Numbered from the stretch's first letter, positions 43,115 to 58,100 are shown. The stretch: DNA of 64,000 nt from Eutreptiella sp. 'Long Island Sound 2002' (GCA_964036045.1 OZ038378.1:146223767-146287766); one strand, 5' to 3'. A program made the numbers and translations. The notes: generated from the letters alone by a model not told the origin.

Positions 43115-46100
43115 AGGAAAATCTGAAACAGTGGGCCCTTGTAGGGGGGCGGATAGTGGAGCTCACTTTGGAGCCTTCTAATTCTGTGATGGTGTGGTAA
43201 AATTCCACAAAACAAGGTTCTGATGAAAGCTGGTGGTTGGGGCTTTACATAGAACCCCTGGTTGTGAAAATCTGAAACAATGGGCCCCTGTAGGGGGGCG
43301 GATAGTCGACCTCACTTTGGAGCCTTCTAATTCTGTGATGGTGTGGTAAAATTCCACAAAACAAGGTTCTGATGAAAGCTGGTGGTTGGGGCTTTACATA
43401 GAACCCCTAGTTGTGAAAATCTGAAACAGTGGGCCCTTGTAGGGGGGCGGATAGTGGAGCTCACTTTGGAGCCTTCTAATTCTGTGATGGTGTGGTAAAA
43501 TTCCACAAAACAAGGTTCTGATGAAAGCTGGTGGTTGGGGCTTTACATAGAACCCCTGGTTGTGAAAATCTGAAACAATGGGCCCCTGTAGGGGGGCGGA
43601 TAGTCGAGCTCACTTTGGAGCCTTCTAATTCTGTGATGGTGTGGTAAAATTCCACAAAACAAGGTTGTGATGAAAGCTGGTGGTTGGGGCTTTACATAGA
43701 GCCCCTAGTTGGGAAAATCTGAAACAATGGGCCCCTGTAGGGGGGCGGATAGTCGAGCTCACTTTGGGGCCTTGTAATTCTGTGATGGTGTGGTAAAATT
43801 CCACAAAACAAGGTTCTGATGAAAGCTGGTGGTTGGGGCTTTACATAGAGCCCCTAGTTGTGAAAATCCGAAACAGTGGGCCCTTGCAGGGGGGCGGATA
43901 GTCGAGCTCACTTTGGAGCCTTCTAATTCTGTGATGGCGTGGTAAAATTCCACAAAACAAGGTTCTGATGAAAGCTGGTGGTTGGGGCTTTACATAGAAC
44001 CCCTGGTTGTGAAAATCTGAAACAGTGGGCCCCTGTAGGGGGGCGGATAGTCGAGCTCACTTTGGAGCCTTCTAATTCTGTGATGGTGTGGTAAAATTCC
44101 ACAAAACAAGGTTGTGATGAAAGCTGGTGGTTGGGGCTTTACATAGAGCCCCTAGTTGTGAAAATCTGAAACAGTGGGCCCCTGTAGGGGGGCGGATAGT
44201 CGACCTCACTTTGGAGCCTTCTAATTCTGTGATGGTGTGGTAAAATTCCACAAAACAAGGTTCTGATGAAAGCTGGTGGTTGGGGCTTTACATAGAACCC
44301 CTGGTTGTGAAAATCCGAAACAGTGGGCCCCTGTAGGGGGGCAGATAGTCGAGCTCACTTTGGAGCCTTCTAATTCTGTGATGGTGTGGTAAAATTCCAC
44401 AAAACAAGGTTCTGATGAAAGCTGATGGTTGGGGCTTTACATAGAACCCCTCGTTGTGAAAATCTGAAACAGTGGGCCCCTGTAGGGGGGCGGATAGTCG
44501 AGCTCACTTTGGAGCCTTCTAATTCTGTGATGGCGTGGTAAAATTCCACAAAACAAGGTTCTGATGAAAGCTGGTGGTTGGGGCTTTACATAGAGCCCCT
44601 AGTTGTGAAAATCTGAAACAATGGGCCCCTGTAGGGGGGCGGATAGTCGAGCTCACTTTGGAGCCTTCTAATTCTGTGATGGTGTGGTAAAATTCCACAA
44701 AACAAGGTTCTGATGAAAGCTGGTGGTTGGGGCTTTACATAGAACCCCTGGTTGTGAAAATCTGAAACAGTGGGCCCCTGTAGGGGGGCGGATAGTCGAG
44801 CTCACTTTGGGGCCTTGCAGTTCTGTGATGGTGTGGTAAAATTTCACAAAACAAGGTTCTGATGAAAGCTGGTGGCTGGGGCTTTACATAGAACCCCTGG
44901 TTGTGAAAATCTGAAACAATGGGCCCCTGTAGGGGGGCGGATAGTCGAGCTCACTTTGGAGCCTTCTAATTCTGTGATGGTGTGGTAAAATTCCACAAAA
45001 CAAGGTTCTGATGAAAGCTGGTGGCTGGGGCTTTACATAGAACCCCTAGTTGTGAAAATCTGAAACAATGGGCCCCTGTAGGGGGGCGGATAGTCGAGCT
45101 CACTTTGGAGCCTTCTAATTTTGTGATGGTGTGGTAAAATTCCACAAAACAAGGTTGTGATGAAAGCTGATGGTTGGGGCTTTACATAGAGCCCCTAGTT
45201 GTGAAAATCTGAAACAGTGGGCCCCTGTAGGGGGGCGGATAGTCGACCTCACTTTGGAGCCTTCTAATTCTGTGATGGTGTGGTAAAATTCCACAAAACA
45301 AGGTTCTGATGAAAGCTGGTGGTTGGGGCTTTACATAGAACCCCTGGTTGTGAAAATCTGAAGCAGTGGGCCCCTGTAGGGGGGCGGATAGTCGAGCTCA
45401 CTTTGGAGCCTTCTAATTCTGTGATGGTGTGGTAAAATTCCACAAAACAAGGTTGTGATGAAAGCTGGTGGTTGGGGCTTTACATAGAGCCCCTAGTTGT
45501 GAAAATCTGAAACAGTGGGCCCCTGTAGGGGGGCGGATAGTCGAGCTCACTTTGGAGCCTTCTAATTCTGTGATGGTGTGGTAAAATTCCACAAAACAAG
45601 GTTGTGATGAAAGCTGGTGGTTGGGGCTTTACATAGAGCCCCTAGTTGGGAAAATCTGAAACAATGGGCCCCTGTAGGGGGGCGGATAGTCGACCTCACT
45701 TTGGGGCCTTGTAATTCTGTGATGGTGTGGTAAAATTCCACAAAACAAGGTTCTGATGAAAGCTGGTGGTTGGGGCTTTACATAGAGCCCCTAGTTGTGA
45801 AAATCCGAAACAGTGGGCCCTTGCAGGGGGGCGGATAGTCGAGCTCACTTTGGAGCCTTCTAATTCTGTGATGGTGTGGTAAAATTCCACAAAACAAGGT
45901 TCTGATGAAAGCTGGTGGTTGGGGCTTTACATAGAACCCCTGGTTGTGAAAATCTGAAACAGTGGGCCCCTGTAGGGGGGCGGATAGTCGAGCTCACTTT
46001 GGAGCCTTCTAATTCTGTGATGGTGTGGTAAAATTCCACAAAACAAGGTTCTGATGAAAGCTGGTGGTTGGGGCTTTACATAGAACCCCTAGTTGTGAAA

Positions 46101-49100
46101 ATCTGAAACAGTGGGCCCTTGTAGGGGGGCGGATAGTGGAGCTCACTTTGGAGCCTTCTAATTCTGTGATGGTGTGGTAAAATTCCACAAAACAAGGTTC
46201 TGATGAAAGCTGGTGGTTGGGGCTTTACATAGAACCCCTGGTTGTGAAAATCTGAAACAATGGGCCCCTGTAGGGGGGCGGATAGTCGAGCTCACTTTGG
46301 AGCCTTCTAATTCTGTGATGGTGTGGTAAAATTCCACAAAACAAGGTTGTGATGAAAGCTGGTGGTTGGGGCTTTACATAGAGCCCCTAGTTGGGAAAAT
46401 CTGAAACAATGGGCCCCTGTAGGGGGGCGGATAGTCGAGCTCACTTTGGGGCCTTGTAATTCTGTGATGGTGTGGTAAAATTCCACAAAACAAGGTTCTG
46501 ATGAAAGCTGGTGGTTGGGGCTTTACATAGAGCCCCTAGTTGTGAAAATCCGAAACAGTGGGCCCTTGCAGGGGGGCGGATAGTCGAGCTCACTTTGGAG
46601 CCTTCTAATTCTGTGATGGCGTGGTAAAATTCCACAAAACAAGGTTCTGATGAAAGCTGGTGGTTGGGGCTTTACATAGAACCCCTGGTTGTGAAAATCT
46701 GAAACAATGGGCCCCTGTAGGGGGGCGGATAGTCGAGCTTACTTTGGAGCCTTCTAATTCTGTGATGGTGTGGTAAAATTCCACAAAACAAGGTTGTGAT
46801 GAAAGCTGGTGGTTGGGGCTTTACATAGAGCCCCTAGTTGTGAAAATCTGAAACAGTGGGCCCCTGTAGGGGGGCGGATAGTCGACCTCACTTTGGAGCC
46901 TTCTAATTCTGTGATGGTGTGGTAAAATTCCACAAAACAAGGTTCTGATGAAAGCTGGTGGTTGGGGCTTTACATAGAACCCCTGGTTGTGAAAATCCGA
47001 AACAGTGGGCCCCTGTAGGGGGGCAGATAGTCGAGCTCACTTTGGAGCCTTCTAATTCTGTGATGGTGTGGTAAAATTCCACAAAACAAGGTTCTGATGA
47101 AAGCTGATGGTTGGGGCTTTACATAGAACCCCTAGTTGTGAAAATCTGAAACAGTGGGCCCCTGTAGGGGGGCGGATAGTCGAGCTCACTTTGGAGCCTT
47201 CTATTTCTGTGATGGCGTGGTAAAATTCCACAAAACAAGGTTCTGATGAAAGCTGGTGGTTGGGGCTTTACATAGAGCCCCTAGTTGTGAAAATCTGAAA
47301 CAATGGGCCCCTGTAGGGGGGCGGATAGTCGAGCTCACTTTGGAGCCTTCTAATTCTGTGATGGTGTGGTAAAATTCCACAAAACAAGGTTCTGATGAAA
47401 GCTGGTGGTTGGGGCTTTACATAGAACCCCTGGTTGTGAAAATCTGAAACAGTGGGCCCCTGTAGGGGGGCGGATAGTCGAGCTCACTTTGGGGCCTTGC
47501 AGTTCTGTGATGGTGTGGTAAAATTTCACAAAACAAGGTTCTGATGAAAGCTGGTGGCTGGGGCTTTACATAGAACCCCTAGTTGTGAAAATCTGAAACA
47601 ATGGGCCCCTGTAGGGGGGCGGATAGTCGAGCTCACTTTGGAGCCTTCTAATTCTGTGATGGTGTGGTAAAATTCCACAAAACAAGGTTCTGATGAAAGC
47701 TGGTGGCTGGGGCTTTACATAGAACCCCTAGTTGTGAAAATCTGAAACAATGGGCCCCTGTAGGGGGGCGGATAGTCGAGCTCACTTTGGAGCCTTCTAA
47801 TTTTGTGATGGTGTGGTAAAATTCCACAAAACAAGGTTGTGATGAAAGCTGATGGTTGGGGCTTTACATAGAGCCCCTAGTTGTGAAAATCTGAAACAGT
47901 GGGCCCCTGTAGGGGGGCGGATAGTCGACCTCACTTTGGAGCCTTCTAATTCTGTGATGGTGTGGTAAAATTCCACAAAACAAGGTTCTGATGAAAGCTG
48001 GTGGTTGGGGCTTTACATAGAACCCCTGGTTGTGAAAATCTGAAGCAGTGGGCCCCTGTAGGGGGGCGGATAGTCGAGCTCACTTTGGAGCCTTCTAATT
48101 CTGTGATGGTGTGGTAAAATTCCACAAAACAAGGTTGTGATGAAAGCTGGTGGTTGGGGCTTTACATAGAGCCCCTAGTTGTGAAAATCTGAAACAGTGG
48201 GCCCCTGTAGGGGGGCGGATAGTCGACCTCACTTTGGAGCCTTCTAATTCTGTGATGGTGTGGTAAAATTCCACAAAACAAGGTTCTGATGAAAGCTGGT
48301 GGTTGGGGCTTTACATAGAACCCCTGGTTGTGAAAATCTGAAACAGTGGGCCCCTGTAGGGGGGCGGATAGTCGAGCTCACTTTGGAGCCTTCTAATTCT
48401 GTGATGGTGTGGTAAAATTCCACAAAACAAGGTTCTGATGAAAGCTGATGGTTGGGGCTTTACATAGAACCCCTCGTTGTGAAAATCTGAAACAGTGGGC
48501 CCCTGTAGGGGGGCGGATAGTCGACCTCACTTTGGAGCCTTCTAATTCTGTGATGGCGTGGTAAAATTCCACAAAACAAGGTTCTGATGAAAGCTGGTGG
48601 TTGGGGCTTTACATAGAGCCCCTAGTTGTGAAAATCTGAAACAATGGGCCCCTGTAGGGGGGCGGATAGTCGACCTCACTTTGGAGCCTTCTAATTCTGT
48701 GATGGTGTGGTAAAATTCCACAAAACAAGGTTCTGATGAAAGCTGGTGGTTGGGGCTTTACATAGAACCCCTGGTTGTGAAAATCTGAAACAGTGGGCCC
48801 CTGTAGGGGGGCGGATAGTCGAGCTCACTTTGGGGCCTTGCAGTTCTGTGATGGTGTGGTAAAATTTCACAAAACAAGGTTCTGATGAAAGCTGGTGGTT
48901 GGGGCTTTACATAGAACCCCTGGTTGTGAAAATCTGAAACAGTGGGCCCCTGTAGGGGGGCGGATAGTCGAGCTCACTTTGGGGCCTTCTAATTCTGTGA
49001 TGGTGTGGTAAAATTCCACAAAACAAGGGTCTGATGAAAGCTGGTGGTTGGGGCTTTACATAGAACCCCTGGTTGTGAAAATCTGAAGCAGTGGGCCCCT

Positions 49101-52100
49101 GTAGGGGGGCGGATAGTCGAGCTCACTTTGGAGCCTTCTAATTCTGTGATGGCGTGGTAAAATTCCACAAAACAAGGTTCTGATGAAAGCTGGTGGTTGG
49201 GGCTTTACATAGAGCCCCTAGTTGTGAAAATCTGAAACAGTGGGCCCCTGTAGGGGGGCGGATAGTCGAGCTCACTTTGGAGCCTTCTAATTCTGTGATG
49301 GCGTGGTAAAATTCCACAAAACAAGGTTCTGATGAAAGCTGGTGGTTGGGGCTTTACATAGAGACCCTAGTTGTGAAAATCTGAAACAGTGGGCCCCTGT
49401 AGGGGGGCGGATAGTCGAGCTCACTTTGGGGCCTTGCAATTCTGTGATGGTGTGGTAAAATTCCACAAAACAAGGTTCTGATGAAAGCTGGTGGTTGGGG
49501 CTTTACATAGAGCCCCTAGTTGGGAAAATCCGAAACAGTGGGCCCCTGTAGGGGGGCAGATAGTCGAGCTCACTTTGGGGCCTTGCAATTCTGTGATGGT
49601 GTGGTAAAATTCCACAAAACAAGGTTCTGATGAAAGCTGGTGGTTGGGGCTTTACATAGAGCCCCTAGTTGTGAAAATCTGAAACAGTGGGCCCCTGTAG
49701 GGGGGCAGATAGTCGAGCTCACTTTGGAGCCTTGCAATTCTGTGATGGTGTGGTAAAATTCCACAAAACAAGGTTCTGATGAAAGCTGGTGGTTGGGGCT
49801 TTACATAGAGCCCCTAGTTGGGAAAATCTGAAACAGTGGGCCCCTGCAGGGGGGCGGATAGTCGAGCTCACTTTGGAGCCTTCTAATTCTGTGATGGCGT
49901 GGTAAAATTCCACAAAACAAGGTTCTGATGAAAGCTGGTGGTTGGGGCTTTACATAGAGCCCCTAGTTGTGAAAATCTGAAACAATGGGCCCCTGTAGGG
50001 GGGCGGATAGTTGAGCTCACTTTGGAGCCTTCTAATTCTGTGATGGTGTGGTAAAATTCCACAAAACAAGGTTCTGATGAAAGCTGGTGGTTGGGGCTTT
50101 ACATAGAACCCCTGGTTGTGAAAATCTGAAACAGTGGGCCCCTGTAGGGGGGCGGATAGTCGAGCTCACTTTGGGGCCTTGCAGTTCTGTGATGGTGTGG
50201 TAAAATTTCACAAAACAAGGTTCTGATGAAAGCTGGTGGTTGGGGCTTTACATAGAACCCCTGGTTGTGAAAATCTGAAGCAGTGGGCCCCTGTAGGGGG
50301 GCGGATAGTCGAGCTCACTTTGGGGCCTTCTAATTCTGTGATGGTGTGGTAAAATTCCACAAAACAAGGTTCTGATGAAAGCTGGTGGTTGGGGCTTTAC
50401 ATAGAACCCTTGGTTGTGAAAATCTGAAACAGTGGGCCCCTGTAGGGGGGCGGATAGTCGAGCTCACTTTGGAGCCTTCCAATTCTGTGATGGCGTGGTA
50501 AAATTCCACAAAACAAGGTTCTGATGAAAGCTGGTGGTTGGGGCTTTACATAGAGCCCCTAGTTGTGAAAATCTGAAACAATGGGCCCCTGTAGGGGGGC
50601 GGATAGTTGAGCTCACTTTGGAGCCTTCTAATTCTGTGATGGTGTGGTAAAATTCCACAAAACAAGGTTCTGATGAAAGCTGGTGGTTGGGGCTTTACAT
50701 AGAACCCCTGGTTGTGAAAATCTGAAACAGTGGGCCCCTGTAGGGGGGCGGATAGTCGAGCTCACTTTGGGGCCTTGCAGTTCTGTGATGGTGTGGTAAA
50801 ATTTCACAAAACAAGGTTCTGATGAAAGCTGGTGGTTGGGGCTTTACATAGAACCCCTGGTTGTGAAAATCTGAAGCAGTGGGCCCCTGTAGGGGGGCGG
50901 ATAGTCGAGCTCACTTTGGGGCCTTCTAATTCTGTGATGGTGTGGTAAAATTCCACAAAACAAGGTTCTGATGAAAGCTGGTGGTTGGGGCTTTACATAG
51001 AGCCCCTAGTTGTGAAAATCTGAAACAGTGGGCCCCTGTAGGGGGGCGGATAGTCGAGCTCACTTTGGAGCCTTCTAATTCTGTGATGGTGTGGTAAAAT
51101 TCCACAAAACAAGGTTCTGATGAAAGCTGGTGGTTGGGGCTTTACATAGAACCCCTGGTTGTGAAAATCTGAAACAGTGGGCCCCTGTAGGGGGGCGGAT
51201 AGTCGAGCTCACTTTGGAGCCTTCTAATTCTGTGATGGCGTGGTAAAATTCCACAAAACAAGGTTCTGATGAAAGCTGGTGGTTGGGGCTTTACATAGAG
51301 CCCCTAGTTGTGAAAATCTGAAACAGTGGGCCCCTGCAGGGGGGCGGATAGTCGAGCTCACTTTGGAGCCTTCTAATTCTGTGATGGTGTGGTAAAATTC
51401 CACAAAACAAGGTTCTGATGAAAGCTGGTGGTTGGGGCTTTACATAGAGCCCCTAGTTGTGAAAATCTGAAACAGTGGGCCCCTGTAGGAAGGCGGATAG
51501 TCGAGCTCACTTTGGAGCCTTCTAATTCTGTGATGGCGTGGTAAAATTCCACAAAACAAGGTTCTGATAAAAGCTGGTGGTTGGGGCTTTACATAGAGCC
51601 CCTAGTTGGGAAAATCTGAAACAGTGGGCCCCTGCAGGGGGGCGGATAGTCGAGCTCACTTTGGAGCCTTCTAATTCTGTGATGGTGTGGTAAAATTCCA
51701 CAAAACAAGGTTCTGATGAAAGCTGGTGGTTGGGGCTTTACATAGAGCCCCTAGTTGGGAAAATCTGAAACAATGGGCCCCTGTAGGGGGGCGGATAGTC
51801 GAGCTCACTTTGGAGCCTTCTAATTCTGTGATGGTGTGGTAAAATTCCACAAAACAAGGTTCTGATGAAAGCTGGTGGTTGGGGCTTTACATAGAACCCC
51901 TGGTTGTGAAAATCTGAAACAGTGGGCCCCTGTAGGGGGGCGGATAGTCGAGCTCACTTTGGGGCCTTGCAGTTCTGTGATGGTGTGGTAAAATTTCACA
52001 AAACAAGGTTCTGATGAAAGCTGGTGGTTGGGGCTTTACATAGAACCCCTGGTTGTGAAAATCTGAAACAGTGGGCCCCTGTAGGGGGGCGGATAGTCGA

Positions 52101-55100
52101 GCTCACTTTGGGGCCTTCTAATTCTGTGATGGTGTGATAAAATTCCACAAAACAAGGGTCTGATGAAAGCTGGTGGTTGGGGCTTTACATAGAACCCCTG
52201 GTTGTGAAAATCTGAAGCAGTGGGCCCCTGTAGGGGGGCGGATAGTCGAGCTCACTTTGGAGCCTTCTAATTCTGTGATGGCGTGGTAAAATTCCACAAA
52301 ACAAGGTTCTGATGAAAGCTGGTGGTTGGGGCTTTACATAGAGCCCCTAGTTGTGAAAATCTGAAACAGTGGGCCCCTGTAGGGGGGCGGATAGTCGAGC
52401 TCACTTTGGAGCCTTCTAATTCTGTGATGGCGTGGTAAAATTCCACAAAACAAGGTTCTGATGAAAGCTGGTGGTTGGGGCTTTACATAGAGCCCCTAGT
52501 TGTGAAAATCTGAAACAGTGGGCCCCTGTAGGGGGGCGGATAGTCGAGCTCACTTTGGGGCCTTGCAATTCTGTGATGGTGTGGTAAAATTCCACAAAAC
52601 AAGGTTCTGATGAAAGCTGGTGGTTGGGGCTTTACATAGAGCCCCTAGTTGGGAAAATCCGAAATAGTGGGCCCCTGTAGGGGGGCAGATAGTCGAGCTC
52701 ACTTTGGGGCCTTGCAATTCTGTGATGGTGTGGTAAAATTCCACAAAACAAGGTTCTGATGAAAGCTGGTGGTTGGGGCTTTACATAGAGCCCCTAGTTG
52801 TGAAAATCTGAAACAGTGGGCCCCTGTAGGGGGGCAGATAGTCGAGCTCACTTTGGGGCCTTCTAATTCTGTGATGGTGTGGTAAAATTCCACAAAACAA
52901 GGTTCTGATGAAAGCTGGTGGTTGGGGCTTTACATAGAGCCCCTAGTTGGGAAAATCCGAAACAGTGGGCCCCTGCAAGGGGGCGGATAGTCGAGCTCAC
53001 TTTGGAGCCTTCTAATTCTGTGATGGCGTGGTAAAATTCCACAAAACAAGGTTCTGATGAAAGCTGGTGGTTGGGGCTTTACATAGAGCCCCTAGTTGTG
53101 AAAATCTGAAACAATGGGCCCCTGTAGGGGGGCGGATAGTTGAGCTCACTTTGGAGCCTTCTAATTCTGTGATGGTGTGGTAAAATTCCACAAAACAAGG
53201 TTCTGATGAAAGCTGGTGGTTGGGGCTTTACATAGAACCCCTGGTTGTGAAAATCTGAAACAGTGGGCCCCTGTAGGGGGGCGGATAGTCGAGCTCACTT
53301 TGGGGCCTTGCAGTTCTGTGATGGTGTGGTAAAATTTCACAAAACAAGGTTCTGATGAAAGCTGGTGGTTGGGGCTTTACATAGAACCCCTGGTTGTGAA
53401 AATCTGAAACAGTGGGCCCCTGTAGGGGGGCGGATAGTCGAGCTCACTTTGGGGCCTTCTAATTCTGTGATGGTGTGGTAAAATTCCACAAAACAAGGGT
53501 CTGATGAAAGCTGGTGGTTGGGGCTTTACATAGAACCCCTGGTTGTGAAAATCTGAAACAGTGGGCCCCTGTAGGGGGGCGGATAGTCGAGCTCACTTTG
53601 GGGCCTTCTAATTCTGTGATGGTGTGGTAAAATTCCACAAAACAAGGGTCTGATGAAAGCTGGTGGTTGGGGCTTTACATAGAACCCCTGGTTGTGAAAA
53701 TCTGAAACAGTGGGCCCCTGTAGGGGGGCGGATAGTCGAGCTCACTTTGGAGCCTTCTAATTCTGTGATGGTGTGGTAAAATTCCACAAAACAAGGTTCT
53801 GATGAAAGCTGGTGGTTGGGGCTTTACATAGAACCCCTGGTTGTGAAAATCTGAAACAGTGGGCCCCTGTAGGGGGGCGGATAGTCGAGCTCACTTTGGA
53901 GCCTTCTAATTCTGTGATGGCGTGGTAAAATTCCACAAAACAAGGTTCTGATGAAAGCTGGTGGTTGGGGCTTTACATAGAGCCCCTAGTAGTGAAAATC
54001 TGAAACAATGGGCCCCTGCAGGGGGGCGGATAGTCGAGCTCACTTTGGAGCCTTCTAATTCTGTGATGGTGTGGTAAAATTCCACAAAACAAGGTTCTGA
54101 TGAAAGCTGGTGGTTGGGGCTTTACATAGAGCCCCTAGTTGTGAAAATCTGAAACAGTGGGCCCCTGTAGGAGGGCGGATAGTCGAGCTCACTTTGGAGC
54201 CTTCTAATTCTGTGATGGTGTGGTAAAATTCCACAAAACAAGGTTCTGATAAAAGCTGGTGGTTGGGGCTTTACATAGAGCCCCTAGTTGGGAAAATCTG
54301 AAACAGTGGGCCCCTGCAGGGGGGCGGATAGTCGAGCTCACTTTGGAGCCTTCTAATTCTGTGATGGTGTGGTAAAATTCCACGAAACAAGGTTCTGATG
54401 AAAGCTGGTGGTTGGGGCTTTACATAGAGCCCCTAGTTGGGAAAATCCGAAACAGTGGGCCCCTGTAGGGGGGCGGATAGTCGAGCTCACTTTGGGGCCT
54501 TGCAATTCTGTGATGGTGTGGTAAAATTCCACAAAACAAGGTTCTGATGAAAGCTGGTGGTTGGGGCTTTACATAGAGCCCCTAGTTGGGAAAATACGAA
54601 ACAGTGGGCCCCTGCAGGGGGGCGGATAGTCGAGCTCACTTTGGAGCCTTCTAATTCTGTGATGGCGTGGTAAAATTCCACAAAACAAGGTTCTGATGAA
54701 AGCTGGTGGTTGGGGCTTTACATAGAGCCCCTAGTTGTGAAAATCTGAAACAATGGGCCCCTGTAGGGGGGCGGATAGTCGAGCTCACTTTGGAGCCTTC
54801 TAATTCTGTGATGGTGTGGTAAAATTCCACAAAACAAGGTTCTGATGAAAGCTGGTGGTTGGGGCTTTACATAGAACCCCTGGTTGTGAAAATCTGAAAC
54901 AGTGGGCCCCTGTAGGGGGGCGGATAGTCGAGCTCACTTTGGGGCCTTGCAGTTCTGTGATGGTGTGGTAAAATTTCACAAAACAAGGTTCTGATGAAAG
55001 CTGGTGGTTGGGGCTTTACATAGAACCCCTGGTTGTGAAAATCTGAAACAGTGGGCCCCTGTAGGGGGGCGGATAGTCGAGCTCACTTTGGGGCCTTCTA

Positions 55101-58100
55101 ATTCTGTGATGGTGTGGTAAAATTCCACAAAACAAGGGTCTGATGAAAGCTGGTGGTTGGGGCTTTACATAGAACCCCTGGTTGTGAAAATCTGAAACAG
55201 TGGGCCCCTGTAGGGGGGCGGATAGTCGAGCTCACTTTGGAGCCTTCTAATTCTGTGATGGCGTGGTAAAATTCCACAAAACAAGGTTCTGATGAAAGCT
55301 GGTGGTTGGGGCTTTACATAGAGCCCCTAGTTGTGAAAATATGAAACAGTGGGCCCCTGTAGGGGGGCGGATAGTCGAGCTCACTTTGGAGCCTTCTAAT
55401 TCTGTGATGGTGTGGTAAAATTCCACAAAACAAGGTTCTGATGAAAGCTGGTGGTTGGGGCTTTACATAGAACCCCTGGTTGTGAAAATCTGAAACAGTG
55501 GGCCCCTGTAGGGGGGCGGATAGTCGAGCTCACTTTGGGGCCTTCTAATTCTGTGATGGCGTGGTAAAATTCCACAAAACAAGGTTCTGATGAAAGCTGG
55601 TGGTTGGGGCTTTACATAGAGCCCCTAGTTGTGAAAATCTGAAACAGTGGGCCCCTGTAGGGGGGCGGATAGTCGAGCTCACTTTGGAGCCTTCTAATTC
55701 TGTGATGGTGTGGTAAAATTCCACAAAACAAGGGTCTGATGAAAGCTGGTGGTTGGGGCTTTACATAGAACCCCTGGTTGTGAAAATCTGAAACAGTGCG
55801 CCCCTGTAGGGGGGCGGATAGTCGAGCTCACTTTGGAGCCTTCTAATTCTGTGATGGCGTGGTAAAATTCCACAAAACAAGGTTCTGATGAAAGCTGGTG
55901 GTTGGGGCTTTACATAGAGCCCCTAGTTGTGAAAATCTGAAACAGTGGGCCCCTGTAGGGGGGCGGATAGTGGACCTCACTTTGGGGCCTTCTAATTCTG
56001 TGATGGTGTGGTAAAATTCCACAAAACAAGGTTCTGATGAAAGCTGGTGGTTGGGGCTTTACATAGAGCCCCTAGTTGTGAAAATCTGAAACAGTGGGCC
56101 CCTGTAGGGGGGCGGATAGTGGACCTCACTTCGGAGCCTTCTAATTCTGTGATGGCGTGGTAAAATTCCACAAAACAAGGTTCTGATAAAAGCTGGTGGT
56201 TGGGGCTTTACATAGAGCCCCTAGTTGGGAAAATCTGAAACAGTGGGCCCCTGCAGGGGGGCGGATAGTCGAGCTCACTTTGGAGCCTTCTAATTCTGTG
56301 ATGGTGTGGTAAAATTCCACAAAACAAGGTTCTGATGAAAGCTGGTGGTTGGGGCTTTACATAGAGCCCCTAGTTGGGAAAATCCGAAACAGTGGGCCCC
56401 TGTAGGGGGGCAGATAGTCGAGCTCACTTTGGGGCCTTGCAATTCTGTGATGGTGTGGTAAAATTCCACAAAACAAGGTTCTGATAAAAGCTGGTGGTTG
56501 GGGCTTTACATAGAACCCCTAGTTGGGAAAATCCGAAACAGTGGGCCCCTGCAGGGGGGCGGATAGTCGAGCTCACTTTGGAGCCTTCTAATTCTGTGAT
56601 GGCGTGGTAAAATTCCACAAAACAAGGTTCTGATGAAAGCTGGTGGTTGGGGCTTTACATAGAGCCCCTAGTTGTGAAAATCTGAAACAATGGGCCCCTG
56701 TAGGGGGGCGGATAGTTGAGCTCACTTTGGAGCCTTCTAATTCTGTGATGGTGTGGTAAAATTCCACAAAACAAGGTTCTGATGAAAGCTGGTGGTTGGG
56801 GCTTTACATAGAACCCCTGGTTGTGAAAATCTGAAACAGTGGGCCCCTGTAGGGGGGCGGATAGTCGAGCTCACTTTGGGGCCTTGCAGTTCTGTGATGG
56901 TGTGGTAAAATTTCACAAAACAAGGTTCTGATGAAAGCTGGTGGTTGGGGCTTTACATAGAACCCCTGGTTGTGAAAATCTGAAACAGTGGGCCCCTGCA
57001 GGGGGGCGGATAGTCGAGCTCACTTTGGGGCCTTCTAATTCTGTGATGGTGTGGTAAAATTCCACAAAACAAGGGTCTGATGAAAGCTGGTGGTTGGGGC
57101 TTTACATAGAACCCCTGGTTGTGAAAATCTGAAACAGTGGGCCCCTGTAGGGGGGCGGATAGTCGAGCTCACTTTGGAGCCTTCTAATTCTGTGATGGTG
57201 TGGTAAAATTCCACAAAACAAGGTTCTGATGAAAGCTGGTGGTTGGGGCTTTACATAGAGCCCCTAGTTGTGAAAATCTGAAACAGTGGGCCCCTGTAGG
57301 GGGGCGGATAGTCGAGCTCACTTTGGAGCCTTCTAATTCTGTGATGGTGTGGTAAAATTCCACAAAACAAGGTTCTGATGAAAGCTGGTGGTTGGGGCTT
57401 TACATAGAACCCCTGGTTGTGAAAATCTGAAACAGTGGGCCCCTGTAGGGGGGCGGATAGTCGAGCTCACTTTGGAGCCTTCTAATTCTGTGATGGTGTG
57501 GTAAAATTCCACAAAACAAGGTTCTGATGAAAGCTGGTGGTTGGGGCTTTACATAGAGCCCCTAGTTGTGAAAATCTGAAACAGTGGGCCCCTGTAGGGG
57601 GGCGGATAGTCGAGCTCACTTTGGAGCCTTCTAATTCTGTGATGGTGTGGTAAAATTCCACAAAACAAGGTTCTGATGAAAGCTGGTGGTTGGGGCTTTA
57701 CATAGAGCCCCTAGTTGTGAAAATCTGAAACAGTGGGCCCCTGTAGGAGGGCGGATAGTGGACCTCACTTTGGGGCCTTCTAATTCTGTGATGGCGTGGT
57801 AAAATTCCACAAAACAAGGTTCTGATAAAAGCTGGTGGTTGGGGCTTTACATAGAGCCCCTAGTTGGGAAAATCTGAAACAGTGGGCCCCTGCAGGGGGG
57901 CGGATAGTCGAGCTCACTTTTGAGCCTTCTAATTCTGTGATGGTGTGGTAAAATTCCACGAAACAAGGTTCTGATGAAAGCTGGTGGTTGGGGCTTTACA
58001 TAGAGCCCCTAGTTGGGAAAATCCGAAACAGTGGGCCCCTGTAGGGGGGGCAGATAGTCGAGCTCACTTTGGGGCCTTGCAATTCTGTGATGGTGTGGTA

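Noticed and set aside
42448-43215. Proline/serine/leucine-rich minus-strand frame of 255 codons and Gly/Glu/Arg/Val-rich plus-strand frames.
   Set aside because: They are read-through of a 10/11-bp minisatellite; three frames are open at once.
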